NCBI RefSeq assembly: GCF_011766325.1
Contig: NZ_BLLG01000001.1
Location: forward strand, 124,001 to 188,000
From: Streptomyces pacificus
GTDB lineage: Bacteria > Actinomycetota > Actinomycetes > Streptomycetales > Streptomycetaceae
Direction of reading: 5' to 3'
DNA length: 64,000 bases
Position numbers and translations under genes: made by a program. Numbering within the stretch: position 1 is the stretch's first letter; every line of letters starts with the position of its first letter. Below the pieces are notes generated by a model, which was not told the DNA's origin, searched no databases, and saw only the letters and a list, made by a program, of their open reading frames with translations. This document shows, in pieces, positions 53,653 to 62,073 of this stretch.

Positions 53653-53817
53653 TCACCTTCTGTCGGCGATCCGTAGGGCAGCTCCTGCGGCCATGAGTGC
53701 CAGACCCAGAATGAGGATGGGGAAGCCAGGGCCCGGAAGGACGAACATGAGAGCTCCGGCCACGGTGGCTACAGCGCCGACCGACATCAGTGCGACGCCG
53801 GCAGAGGATCTGGGCAC
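53653..53817 (-). CDS. 54-residue PGPGW-like membrane protein
   Basis: A GTG at 53817, preceded by AGGAG at a fitting distance, opens a 54-codon gene. The product is hydrophobic, with a first helix and then LPGPGFPILILGLALMA, close to the PGPGW motif of a small transmembrane family, and ends with the basic RIADRR. The frame shows good membrane-protein composition unlike its surroundings. Function unknown. Confidence 0.6.
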   Translation of the reverse strand: MPRSSAGVALMSVGAVATVAGALMFVLPGPGFPILILGLALMAAGAALRIADRR

Positions 53818-53891
53818 ACGGGTCTCCTACTGGTGCGGTTTGAAGGGAGAGGGTGGCTGCCCGGCCCGGTGGGCCAGGCAGCCGGTGATGA

Positions 53892-54345
53892 TCAGTAACC
53901 CCAGTAGATCCTCGACGAATAGACGTAGATCCTTCGGTGGGTCGTCGTCCACCATGAAGTCTCGGAGAAACTGAAGTTGGTGTACGTCTTCCGGTAGGTG
54001 ATCCTGTCCTGGTATTGGGTCGTGTAGACCGAGGGGCGTGCTCGGCCAGCCGCTCACCGAGCCAGGCCGCGGCTTCCTTGGCCTCCTCCCAGGTGCCGCG
54101 AACGAGAGATCGGGGCTTGATGAGCCAGTACGCCGTTTCGATCGGCGGAAGATCGGCGGTGGGGAACTCTACGACCACGTCCCGGTAGCGCTTGAGTAGC
54201 CGCTCTGCCTGTACGTCCTGATCGGAAACCGGTGTCGGCGGAGGCTCAGGGTGCGGTGGTCGTCGTAGGGCCTCGTTGTCGAAACGCTCTTTCGGGCCGG
54301 TCCACAGCGTGATGGTGCACAGTCGTTCCCGTTCGGTGTTGGCGG
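53892..54345 (-). pseudogene. Frameshifted small gene
   Basis: A minus-strand frame is open from about 54345, with no start codon until a GTG at 54178, and reads a plausible protein to about 54037 (with ETAYWLIKPRSLVRGTWEEA). There the coding pattern jumps to another frame after the run of four G at 54033-54036: the shifted frame then reads YTTQYQDRITYRKTYTNF, SETSWWTTTHRRIYVYSS and stops at 53892. A one-base deletion in the G/C run would explain it. The missing start codon suggests a second lesion. It is either a pseudogene, a sequencing error or, less likely, programmed frameshifting. Confidence 0.55.
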
Positions 54346-54412
54346 TCGTGGGACCAACCGGCCCCGGTCCTGTGGAGGGGTGGGCCGGGGACCGGTTGGG
54401 GAGGGCGGAGGA

Positions 54413-54640
54413 TCAGACGTTCAGGCCGAACCGCGCCGGATCGATTCCGGCCGCGTCCAGTTCCTCCGTGGTGAACCGCAGCGGATGCGCGTCCGGCCGC
54501 TTGCTGTCACCGAGGGCCCAGGCGTCGTCGCCGATGCGGGCCAGGGTCACGCACCCCTCGGTGCAGGGACCGTCGCACGCCTGGACGAACGAAGCCCCGC
54601 TGATGTCTAGCCCGTACAGATCACTTCCGTTCAGCATCAC
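54413..54640 (-). CDS. DUF397 protein
   Basis: The 75-residue protein matches DUF397: ISGASFVQACDGPCTEGCVTLA, then the hallmark ALGDSKRPDAHPLRFT and a C-terminal EELDAAG. DUF397 proteins pair with Xre-family regulators (the abaA ORF D-like component of whiJ-like clusters) in Streptomyces and modulate development or antibiotic production. A GGAAGG site precedes the GTG at 54640 (or the ATG at 54637). The Xre gene lies 1.6 kb away on the other strand. Confidence 0.85.
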   Translation of the reverse strand: MMLNGSDLYGLDISGASFVQACDGPCTEGCVTLARIGDDAWALGDSKRPDAHPLRFTTEELDAAGIDPARFGLNV

Positions 54641-54742
54641 TGCACCTTCCTGCTCAACTAATCGCGGTCATGACTGACCACCGCCGCACCGCCGCCCATG
54701 CTGGGTGGGAGTTCGGGTCCCCCCACAACTGCGGCAGGGGCT

Positions 54743-54979
54743 CTACGCGGCGCGGACGACCATGGCGAACGAGGTCCTGATGCGTCGGAAACCGGCATGA
54801 CCGGACCGGCCCGTGTGGCTCATGCACTCCACATCGACGGATGCCGAGTCAGTGGAAGGCGTGGCCGTCCACTTGCAGTGCAGACATGCGGCCTCGAAGG
54901 TGACGTCTGTGTCGTGTCGGGGTGCTCGGTATTCCTGTGCATTACGTACCGCATGGCCGCTCTGATGCTCACAGCCCAC
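54743..54979 (-). CDS. DUF7848-like small protein
   Basis: The 78-residue protein contains a zinc-ribbon-like CLHC, then CMSHTGRSGHAGFRRIRTSF, close to the family of short Streptomyces proteins with W-C-x-x-H-x-G-x-x-G-H-x-x-F-R-x-x-T. These sit beside Xre/DUF397 genes. The start at 54979 (GTG) is uncertain. Confidence 0.65.
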   Translation of the reverse strand: MGCEHQSGHAVRNAQEYRAPRHDTDVTFEAACLHCKWTATPSTDSASVDVECMSHTGRSGHAGFRRIRTSFAMVVRAA

Positions 54980-55268
54980 CCCTACGGCTCCGCGCGTTGG
55001 CCTCTGCGACCCTGCCGCTCAGTCCCCCTGTCGGCCTAATGGGCGGGGCCTTGAAGCCAGGACACTTCGCGCTCCCGCACTCGCATCGGGGCCAGTGCAA
55101 GGCCGAACTGGGGGCCAGGTCTGCGCCCTCGGGGCCAGGGGCGTGCTTCTGCACCATGAGCACGCCGTCTACGCCGAATGCTCCGGAGAGGCGGGAGAGG
55201 AACTGTCGGGCCTCACTGCTGCCCAGACGATCAGCCGCTTCGGTGTCCTGCGCCTTGCTCTCGCCCAT
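54969..55268 (-). CDS. Small conserved protein of whiJ-like locus
   Basis: The 99-residue protein starts ATG at 55268 after GGGAGGG. It has a helical N-terminal part (ADRLGSSEARQFLSRLSGAFG) and a cysteine cluster (CECGSAKCPG) that could bind a metal. No family is recognised. It overlaps the upstream end of the DUF7848 gene by a few bases and shares the divergent promoter with the 55456 gene. Confidence 0.65.
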   Translation of the reverse strand: MGESKAQDTEAADRLGSSEARQFLSRLSGAFGVDGVLMVQKHAPGPEGADLAPSSALHWPRCECGSAKCPGFKAPPIRPTGGLSGRVAEANARSRRGGL

Positions 55269-55342
55269 CGCACCGCACCCTCCCGATCGATTCCGCGTGG
55301 ATGTGCCGACGGTAGGAAGTGGCGAGTGTCGGGCTCCACAAA

Positions 55343-55433
55343 CTTGCATGAGCTTGCACAGCAACTGGCATGCCCGATAGCGCTATTGACGCTGTCTCCA
55401 CAGTTCAATGAAGCTGATGCAAGCCCGAGCAAG
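55343..55433. promoter_or_regulatory. Inverted operator pair in divergent promoter of the Xre locus
   Basis: CTTGC-N4-GCTTGCA at 55343-55358 is matched by its mirror TGCAAGC-N4-GCAAG at 55418-55433, 59 bases apart. Both lie in the 187-base gap between the divergent genes at 55268 and 55456. They are likely binding sites of the local Xre regulator. Confidence 0.65.
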
Positions 55434-55455
55434 CACCTAGACCAGGGAGCCAGCC

Positions 55456-55710
55456 ATGGCCGTAGAGTTCATTGGAATCGACCCCGACACGGACCGGGAC
55501 CACTGCCCCACCGTGTGGGCGGACGCGGAAGCTCAGGAGATCCTGTTGCAGGGGTGGAAGCCGAGCACCGAGACTCAGGCGGAGTGCGAGGCGAGCAGCC
55601 CCGCGAACGGCTCGGTACCCGACAGCGAAGCCATCGTGAGGATTCCGGCCCGGATGATCCCGATGATCAGGGAGGCGTGTGATGCCGTCGAGCGTGCCCA
55701 GCTTCGCTGA
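55456..55710 (+). CDS. Small partner protein of DUF6879
   Basis: The 84-residue protein (FIGIDPDTDRDHCPTVW, QGWKPSTE, then RIPARMIPMIREACDAVER) is of a type regularly encoded just before DUF6879 proteins in Streptomyces. It is acidic and has no membrane segment. It overlaps the next gene by 29 bases, so the pair is translationally linked. Confidence 0.75.
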   Translation: MAVEFIGIDPDTDRDHCPTVWADAEAQEILLQGWKPSTETQAECEASSPANGSVPDSEAIVRIPARMIPMIREACDAVERAQLR

Positions 55711-56197
55711 GCTGCTTGGCCAGTGCGAGCGGTCCGCCGTTCACCTGGAGCTGCGTGACTCCTACGCCACAACGGATCGGTTCGAGGCATGGAAGCGGGG
55801 CGAACGGATCAACTGGGAGGACCGCGAATCCTGGTGGCACTCCTACGATCAGTTGATCATGGACACCGTGGCCCGGGGCGTGGCGATCCGTCGGGCCCGG
55901 GTGGTCTCCGAGCCTGTATCGGACTACATCCGTTGGGAGCACTACGTCACCCGCGCCAACGTCACAGCGGGTGAGGAAGTGCGGTGGTTGCCACGGCGAC
56001 GGGCTACGACCATCGCCCTGCCGGGCAATGACTTCTGGCTCTTCGATGGCGCCCTGCTGCGGGTGCACCACTTCTCAGGTGATGGAGTGGTGGTGGAAGA
56101 CGAGATCACGGCGGACCCGGAAGCCGTGAAGCTGTGCTCCGCCGCCTTCGAAGCGGTCTGGGAGCGAGCGATCCCGCACCACCTGTACGAGATCTGA
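55682..56197 (+). CDS. DUF6879 protein
   Basis: The 171-residue protein matches DUF6879 (HLELRDSYATTDRFEAWKRG, then RRARVVSEPVSDYIRWEHY and LPRRRATTIALPGNDFWLFDG). GGGAGG sits six bases before the ATG at 55682. Proteins of this type are usually found beside Xre-DUF5753 regulators in Streptomyces; the biochemical role is unknown. Confidence 0.85.
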   Translation: MPSSVPSFAELLGQCERSAVHLELRDSYATTDRFEAWKRGERINWEDRESWWHSYDQLIMDTVARGVAIRRARVVSEPVSDYIRWEHYVTRANVTAGEEVRWLPRRRATTIALPGNDFWLFDGALLRVHHFSGDGVVVEDEITADPEAVKLCSAAFEAVWERAIPHHLYEI

Positions 56198-56211
56198 CGA
56201 AAGCCGGCTCC

Positions 56212-57060
56212 ATGCCCCCACACCCCTCCTCACGCGTTCAGAAGGCCCGTGAAGAACTGGCCGGCCGTCTGCGTGAGATCCGGAAGGACGCGGGGATCAG
56301 CGGGCGGGAGCTGGCCGTCAGGTGCGGCTGGTCAGAGTCAAAGTCATCCCGGATCGAGAACGCCAAAACCCCTCCCTCCGATGCGGACATCAAAGCCTGG
56401 TGCCGAGCCTGCGCTGCTGATGACCAAGCCCCCGACCTGATCGCAGCCAACAGACAGTCCGCAGATGCTCATGTGCAGTGGAGGCGACTCCAGCGAAGCG
56501 GTCTCCGTCGATTGCAGGAGTCCACCGGTGATCTGTACCAACAAACAAAGATATTCAGGGTCTACGTCTCCGATGTGATCCCCGGATTCCTCCAGACACC
56601 CGGATACGCCGCCGCTCTGCTGTCCTCCATCGCTCACTTCCGGGGGACTCCGGACGACGTGAGCGATGCCGTGGCGGCCCGTATGAGGCGTAACGAGGTG
56701 CTCGGCAACGGTGCACGCCGGTTCTCGTTCGTGCTGGAGGAGTCGGTGTTGCGGTACCGGCTGTGCAGCGCGGAGACCATGGCGGCACAGCTTGGTCATC
56801 TGCTCGGGGTCATGGATCTCCAGAACGTTGCCGTGGGGCTCATCCCGTTCTCAGCTCAACGAGCCGTGTGGACCATGCCCACCTTCACGATCTTCGACGA
56901 CGCCAGGGTGCACGCGGACACTCTGGACGCTGCCGCCACCCTCACGCAGCCCAGCCAGGTAGCGCTGTACAGCCGAGCCTTCGAACGGCTGTCCCAGGAA
57001 GCCGTCAGGGGAGCGGCTGCACGTGCTCTCATAGCGGGGGCGTTGGCGTCCCTGGACTGA
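56212..57060 (+). CDS. Xre-family regulator with DUF5753 domain (WhiJ-like)
   Basis: The 282-residue protein has an N-terminal helix-turn-helix (about residues 13-70, REIRKDAGISGRELAVRCG then SESKSSRIENAKTPPS) and a DUF5753 C-terminal domain (about residues 95-275, with DVIPGFLQTPGYAAALL and RRNEVLGNGARRFSFVLEES). It resembles WhiJ-like regulators, whose DUF397 partner (54413) is nearby. It follows the DUF6879 gene by 14 bases and is the last gene of that operon. Confidence 0.92.
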   Translation: MPPHPSSRVQKAREELAGRLREIRKDAGISGRELAVRCGWSESKSSRIENAKTPPSDADIKAWCRACAADDQAPDLIAANRQSADAHVQWRRLQRSGLRRLQESTGDLYQQTKIFRVYVSDVIPGFLQTPGYAAALLSSIAHFRGTPDDVSDAVAARMRRNEVLGNGARRFSFVLEESVLRYRLCSAETMAAQLGHLLGVMDLQNVAVGLIPFSAQRAVWTMPTFTIFDDARVHADTLDAAATLTQPSQVALYSRAFERLSQEAVRGAAARALIAGALASLD

Positions 57061-57081
57061 CTGCCTGTGCGTCATCGCAGC

Positions 57082-58428
57082 TCAGGGACGCCAGGACACA
57101 CGGTGCTCCAGCAGGTGAAGGTATGTGGTGAACATTGCATCCCACCCGTCCGGGAACTTCACCGCCACCCCGAGCTGCACCGGCTCCGTGGACGGGTGCC
57201 CGTCCAGCAGTTCGGCGACACCCGCCCGGCACACCACGATGCAGGCGTGGCGATGCCGGGAGGCCAGCACGCAGAGGCGTCCCGTCTCCAGGTGGAAGGC
57301 CGTCGCGTCCGGGCGTCCCGACAGGGGGTGCAGCACGACCGTGACGTCGAACTCCCTGCCCTGGAGCCGGTTGGCGGTGTCCACCGCCACGCCCGTCACG
57401 CCCCGCTCCGCGAGCGCCGAACGCACCGCGGCGGCCTGGTCGCGGTGGGCCGTGCCGACGGCGACCCGGTCCGCGGTCAGCGGCACCGGGTCCGGGGAAC
57501 GCTCGGATACCGACGCCCCTCCGCGGTCCAGCACACGCTGGACCACCCGTGCCACGGCCCGCACCGCCTCCGGGTCCGTGCGCGGGGTGTGCCGGGCGGG
57601 GAGTTCCAGCAGACCCCAGCCGGACTCGGCCGCCTCGTCCAGCACCCGGTCGGCTCCCGAGCCGTCCGACGCGACCCCGAACGTCAGCCGCCGGTCTTCC
57701 GCGCCCGTGCCGCTGCGAAAGGGCGTGTACGGGTAGAACGCGGCGGAGACCAGGGGCGCTGCCGACGCCGGCAGCCGCCAGGAGACGGGCAGCCGGTGCT
57801 GCGGCAGCTCCGGATTGTGGGCGAGCAGCGTGGACACCGCACTTGCCGACGGGTCGTACGACAGCCCCGCCCACTGCTCGGCCCCGACCACGGAGAACGG
57901 GTCGAGCTGACCCGGGTCGCCGACGAACAGCGCCCGCTCGAACAGCCCGGCCACGGCGAGCAGCGCGTCCGAGCGCATCTGGTACGCCTCGTCCACGATG
58001 GCGTGCCGCCAGGGTTCCACGCCCTGGACGTGCGCCCACTTCGCGGCTGTCGAGATCACCACGTCCAGCCCGGCGAGGTCGCCGGCCTTCGCCGACTTCC
58101 GCACCGCGGGGAGTTCGTCGAGCGCGCTGTCGTACGGGTCCGGGTCGTTGCTGTGCAGCCGGCCGACCGGCAGCCCCGGCTCCTTCTCCGCCAGCCGCAC
58201 CACCAGATCGTCCACCTGTGCGTTGGTCTGCGCCACGATCATCAACGGGCGCCCGGCCGCAGCGAGTTCCAGCGCCGCGCGCACCACGAGCGTGGACTTT
58301 CCCGCGCCCGGGGGCGAGTCCACGACGACACCGCGCGCGTCCCCGGTGAGGGTGTCCTCCAGGATGGCGGCGGTGGCGCGGGCGGCCTCCGCGCCGGGGT
58401 CGAACAGCGGGATCACGGTCCCGGTCAC
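57082..58428 (-). CDS. SF1-type helicase/ATPase
   Basis: The 448-residue protein has Walker A SPPGAGKST (38-46), motif Ia (VAQTNAQVDD), Walker B VDEAYQM with the DEAxQ order of UvrD/Upf1-type helicases (146-150), motif III FVGDPGQLDPF (170-ff), and C-terminal motifs V/VI (RLQGREFDVTVV, VLASRHRHACIVV). The GTG at 58428 overlaps the stop of the next upstream gene by four bases (GTGA). It is thus the last gene of a three-gene operon with an unknown protein and a predicted iron-sulfur nuclease. Confidence 0.9.
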   Translation of the reverse strand: MTGTVIPLFDPGAEAARATAAILEDTLTGDARGVVVDSPPGAGKSTLVVRAALELAAAGRPLMIVAQTNAQVDDLVVRLAEKEPGLPVGRLHSNDPDPYDSALDELPAVRKSAKAGDLAGLDVVISTAAKWAHVQGVEPWRHAIVDEAYQMRSDALLAVAGLFERALFVGDPGQLDPFSVVGAEQWAGLSYDPSASAVSTLLAHNPELPQHRLPVSWRLPASAAPLVSAAFYPYTPFRSGTGAEDRRLTFGVASDGSGADRVLDEAAESGWGLLELPARHTPRTDPEAVRAVARVVQRVLDRGGASVSERSPDPVPLTADRVAVGTAHRDQAAAVRSALAERGVTGVAVDTANRLQGREFDVTVVLHPLSGRPDATAFHLETGRLCVLASRHRHACIVVCRAGVAELLDGHPSTEPVQLGVAVKFPDGWDAMFTTYLHLLEHRVSWRP

Positions 58429-60011
58429 AGCAGGTCCTCCGGGGTCACGGCGTCGGGGCTCTCGGCGTCGGTACGCGGCGGACCGCCGTGCGTCCACGGC
58501 GTGTCCTCGGGCTCGGGCAGCTTCGGCCCGCCGCGCTGGTCGTGTTCGAACAGGGTCCAGGCGACGGACTCGCCCACGTCCGGCACGGATCCCTCCGCCG
58601 GGTCCCTGGACCGGCCCATCCGGTCGAGCAGCCGCAGGACCAAAGCGCCGTCCTCCTCGTACCGCACGAACTCGGCGGACTGCGGTCGGCCCGCCAGCGA
58701 CCGGTAGGCCTTCACCCCGGAGCCCAGATGCGGGGTGTCCTGCGTGCGCAGCGTCAGCAGCGGCCGGGGCGAGGGCCGTTTCGACTCCGACCAGGCCATC
58801 GTGACGTCGGCGACCACGCCGACGAACGCCTCGCCCGCCAGCCGCCGCCCCGCCAGCACCAGCGGATCGTCGAGGGCCTCCTGCGCATCGAGCTGCGCCT
58901 GGGCGGTCTCGCGCGCGGCGAGCTTCCGCGCGGCGGTCACCGCGTCGTCCCGGCGCGGCTGCGGGGGCTCACCGGCCCGCACCCGGTCGCGGTGCCCCGT
59001 GAACGACCAGCGGTCACGCTTCCACCGGTCGGCGACGTGAGGGCCCTCGGGCAGCTCCAGCAGCAGGTCGACGCCGTCCCACACCGCGTCCCACGTGGGG
59101 CGCAGCACTCCCTCGAGCAGCGAGCGGATCTCCCGCTCGGCCGAGGTGAGCCGGGCCAGCTGCTCGTCGGCCGCTGCTCCGTCCGCGGCTGCCGCGAGCG
59201 CCTGGCGGGCCCGGTCGTATCTCTCCATCACGGGCGCGAGGAGCCCGTTGTCGAAGGCCGGGTCCGTGGCGGGCCCGGCGGGCGGGCACACCAACTGGCC
59301 CTCGCGGTCGCGCTCCGTCTCCGCCCGGAGTGCCGCCTCGGCGCCGGATCCGCCCTCCGGCGGGGCGATCCAGGCAAGCAGCGCACCCAGATGCCGGTCC
59401 TCCAGACGGGACTGCCCGGTGGCCCAGTGCCGGCCCAGCAGATCCGTCATCGCGAGCAGCAGCGAGGAGCCCGGCACCCTCGCCCGCTCCCCGTAGTGCG
59501 TCAGCCAGCGCCCGAGCAGCGGCACGCGCGGGGGCGCGGGATAGGGCGTGCCGGGGTCCTGCTCCGCGGTCCGCCGGAACCGCATCGACCGGCCGAGCAG
59601 GCGCACGAAGTCGATGCCGGGCCCACTGGGCACGATCAGCTGGGGGGCGTCCGCGCAGAGCTCCACCTCGACCTTGACGCGTTTGCCGGTCTCCGGGTCC
59701 GTCTCGCCGCGCTCGGCGGGCTCCACGCCGTCGGCGTATCCGTCGAGGTAGGGAAGCAGCACCTCCGCCAGTTCGGAGAGGAAGGCGAACCGCAGGTCAC
59801 GGTCCCGGGGCTGGGCGACGGCGAGCAGCTGCGGCGCGTCCCGGCCGGTGCCCACGAGCGCCCCGAGCGGGGCGCCCGCCTCACCGGCGGTGGTGAGGGG
59901 GACGAACACCATCGGACGCGGGGAGAGATGCCGGTGCCGCACGGTGGCCAGCGGCCGTGCCCGCCCGCTCTCGACCGCCTCCAGCCGGGCGAGCGCCCCG
60001 ATCAGCGACAT
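58425..60011 (-). CDS. Operon protein of unknown function (528 residues)
   Basis: A 528-residue soluble protein with no family I can recognise. It starts [13 protein letters not shown] and has long helical regions (about residues 210-330, rich in ERDREGQ, AAADGAAADEQLARL), a beta-like region at the start (ATVRHRHLSPRPMVFVPLT) and a Pro/Glu-rich acidic tail. No nuclease or ATPase motif and no membrane segment is seen. The gene overlaps both neighbours (10 bases upstream, four downstream), which argues that the product works with the nuclease and helicase. Confidence 0.8.
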   Translation of the reverse strand: MSLIGALARLEAVESGRARPLATVRHRHLSPRPMVFVPLTTAGEAGAPLGALVGTGRDAPQLLAVAQPRDRDLRFAFLSELAEVLLPYLDGYADGVEPAERGETDPETGKRVKVEVELCADAPQLIVPSGPGIDFVRLLGRSMRFRRTAEQDPGTPYPAPPRVPLLGRWLTHYGERARVPGSSLLLAMTDLLGRHWATGQSRLEDRHLGALLAWIAPPEGGSGAEAALRAETERDREGQLVCPPAGPATDPAFDNGLLAPVMERYDRARQALAAAADGAAADEQLARLTSAEREIRSLLEGVLRPTWDAVWDGVDLLLELPEGPHVADRWKRDRWSFTGHRDRVRAGEPPQPRRDDAVTAARKLAARETAQAQLDAQEALDDPLVLAGRRLAGEAFVGVVADVTMAWSESKRPSPRPLLTLRTQDTPHLGSGVKAYRSLAGRPQSAEFVRYEEDGALVLRLLDRMGRSRDPAEGSVPDVGESVAWTLFEHDQRGGPKLPEPEDTPWTHGGPPRTDAESPDAVTPEDLL

Positions 60012-61183
60012 CCCGGCCCCCTCACGGCGTCGTCCGTCGCCCTCCCGCCCAGCGCCTCCGCGCGGAGGCGCGCCGCACGGCGCAGCGCCACCACCGCCGG
60101 GTCGTCCGGATCGCCGGATTCACCGCGGGCCGCCGACAGGACCCCGGCGATCGTGCTCAGCCCGCCCAGTTCGCCCCGCACCGCTCGGCCCAGGGCCTCG
60201 ACCGCGCCGGTGGAACGGGCCCGCTCGCGGCAGTGGAAGGCGAGCTCACAGGCGGACAGGCACTCCGGGGCGTAGGCGGAGGGGACCGAGTCGACCGCCG
60301 ACGCCAGCTCGTCCGACGAGCGGGACTCCATGTCGAAGTCGAGCCCGTCCGGCAGCGCCGAGGCGATCTCCCCGACCCGGGTCAGCCGCGCCAGCTGCCG
60401 CCGGGTGACGGAGAGTTGCCTGCGCACGTCGACGGCCGACGCGGTCGGCAGGTTCGAGAAGTCCTTGGGGCAGACCAGCAGGACGGAGTGGTCCACCGAC
60501 GCGCCCTTCGTCACCGCAGCGATGTGCTCCAGCGCCAGTACGTACACCGCGGCCTGGCGGGCGGCCGCACCGGCCTTGGACGGGTCTGCGGAGCCGTCGA
60601 GCATCGGGAAGGACTTGATCTCGACGACCGTCCACCGGCCGCCGGGGTGCACGACGACCGCGTCCGGCTCGAGGTACACGGGTGATCCCGCGACCTGAAG
60701 CGCCAGCATCGGATGGTCCAGCAGCGTCCACGCCCCGGCTTGTGTGGCCTCGCGCAGGGCCAGTGCGGTGCGCGCCGCCCGCCCTTCCGGGCCGGCCGCC
60801 GCCAGATCGGGGACGAGCGCCGCCTGCGGATCGGCCACTCCGAGCAGCCTCAGCAGCGCTGCACCGCCCTCGGCCTTGACTCTCGCCTCGAAGGCGTTGC
60901 CCCGCATGAAGGCGAACTGGGACTGGCCGAAGACGGCGGGCGAACCCAGTGCCCGGGCGAGCGCCGCCTTGTCCACTCCCGCGCCGTCCAGCAGCGCACG
61001 CCGCCTGCACCCGGGGTTCGCGGCAAGGGCGGCCAGCGCCCGCGCGTCGAGCGGACGCGGTGCGGTGGACGGCCCGCGCAGCGCGGCCAGACGCCGCCGG
61101 AGTGCGGTCGCCTGCGCCTGCGGGGGAGGTCCGCTGTCGAGGGATGTGCTCACCCGCGGAAGTCTTGCATCCGCCACCGACAC
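60002..61183 (-). CDS. PD-(D/E)XK nuclease with predicted 4Fe-4S cluster (Cas4/AddB-like)
   Basis: The 393-residue protein has a RecB-type nuclease core: G-x-x-x-E (GNAFEAR, 95-101), D174 in LEPDAVVV, E188 and K190 in VVEIKSFP, and Q210-x-x-x-Y214. Four cysteines, C59 and C308-x3-C312-x5-C318, flank the core in the order seen in Cas4 and AddB, where they hold an iron-sulfur cluster. No helicase domain is in the protein. It is the first gene of the three-gene operon. The start is uncertain (GTG at 61183, 61177 or 61153). Confidence 0.88.
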   Translation of the reverse strand: MSVADARLPRVSTSLDSGPPPQAQATALRRRLAALRGPSTAPRPLDARALAALAANPGCRRRALLDGAGVDKAALARALGSPAVFGQSQFAFMRGNAFEARVKAEGGAALLRLLGVADPQAALVPDLAAAGPEGRAARTALALREATQAGAWTLLDHPMLALQVAGSPVYLEPDAVVVHPGGRWTVVEIKSFPMLDGSADPSKAGAAARQAAVYVLALEHIAAVTKGASVDHSVLLVCPKDFSNLPTASAVDVRRQLSVTRRQLARLTRVGEIASALPDGLDFDMESRSSDELASAVDSVPSAYAPECLSACELAFHCRERARSTGAVEALGRAVRGELGGLSTIAGVLSAARGESGDPDDPAVVALRRAARLRAEALGGRATDDAVRGPGCR

Positions 61184-61445
61184 CGGGGGCGCGGTCGCCC
61201 AGATCGGGGGTGCGGCTCTCCGGCCTCAGGGTGCGGACTCCGTGCGCGGAGGCCGGGCCCCCGCGGGCCCGGCGGACCCGCAGCCCCCACGGGTGCTCCC
61301 GGGGCCGGGCCCCGGGAGGAAGCGGACGGGCGCCTCGGGCCGCCCCGCGGCGCACCGGCCGCATATCGCCACCACCGGGGAATCGGGCCGCCCCGGAGGG
61401 CGAGACCGCCGGGCGCATACCGCGACCGGCGGTGATGATGGAGTC

Positions 61446-62066
61446 ATGGCACCGCGCATACTGCTGGGCCGGCACGGCCAGACCGAATGGTCTCTGCTCG
61501 GCCGGCACACCGGCCGGACGGACATCCCGCTGCTCGACGAGGGCCGCCGCGGAGCGGAACTCCTCGGGGAGCGGCTGCACAGGCGTCCCTGGGACGGCCT
61601 CCCGGGCGCCGAGGTGCGTACCAGTCCGCTCTCACGCGCGCGCGAGACCTGCGACCTCGCCGGATTCGGCGACCGGGCGCGGGACTGGGACGCGTTGACG
61701 GAATGGGACTACGGAGCGTACGAGGGCAGGACGCGGGCGGAGATCCAGGAGACGGATCCCGACTGGTTCATCTGGCGGGACGGCGTCCCCGTCGGGGTGC
61801 CGGGCGCACCCTCGCGCGGGGAGACGCTGGCCGAACTCTCCCGGCGCGCCGACGGGATCGTGGAGTACGTGCGCTCGGCCGACCGCGACGTGCTGGCCTT
61901 CGCGCACGGCCACATCCTGCGCGTCCTGTGCGCGCGTTGGATCGGTGAGGACGTCTCCTTCGCGGCCCGCATCAAGCTGAGCCCGGCCAGTCTCTCCGTA
62001 CTCGGCTGGGCCTACGGTGCCCCGGCGGTCGAGCGCTGGAACGACACCGGGCATCTCGGCACCTGA
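61446..62066 (+). CDS. Histidine phosphatase (phosphoglycerate mutase-like)
   Basis: The 206-residue protein has the catalytic [10 protein letters not shown] (RHG at residues 8-10), the second catalytic His in [10 protein letters not shown], and [11 protein letters not shown]. Members of this branch dephosphorylate small metabolites. The ATG at 61446 starts 263 bases from the nuclease start and is divergent from it. It converges with the TPR regulator gene. Confidence 0.95.
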   Translation: MAPRILLGRHGQTEWSLLGRHTGRTDIPLLDEGRRGAELLGERLHRRPWDGLPGAEVRTSPLSRARETCDLAGFGDRARDWDALTEWDYGAYEGRTRAEIQETDPDWFIWRDGVPVGVPGAPSRGETLAELSRRADGIVEYVRSADRDVLAFAHGHILRVLCARWIGEDVSFAARIKLSPASLSVLGWAYGAPAVERWNDTGHLGT

Positions 62067-62073
62067 ACCGCCC

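Noticed and set aside
53600..57080. Integrative element next to tRNA-Lys
   Set aside because: The patch has accessory genes, but no integrase, excisionase or duplicated tRNA end was found.
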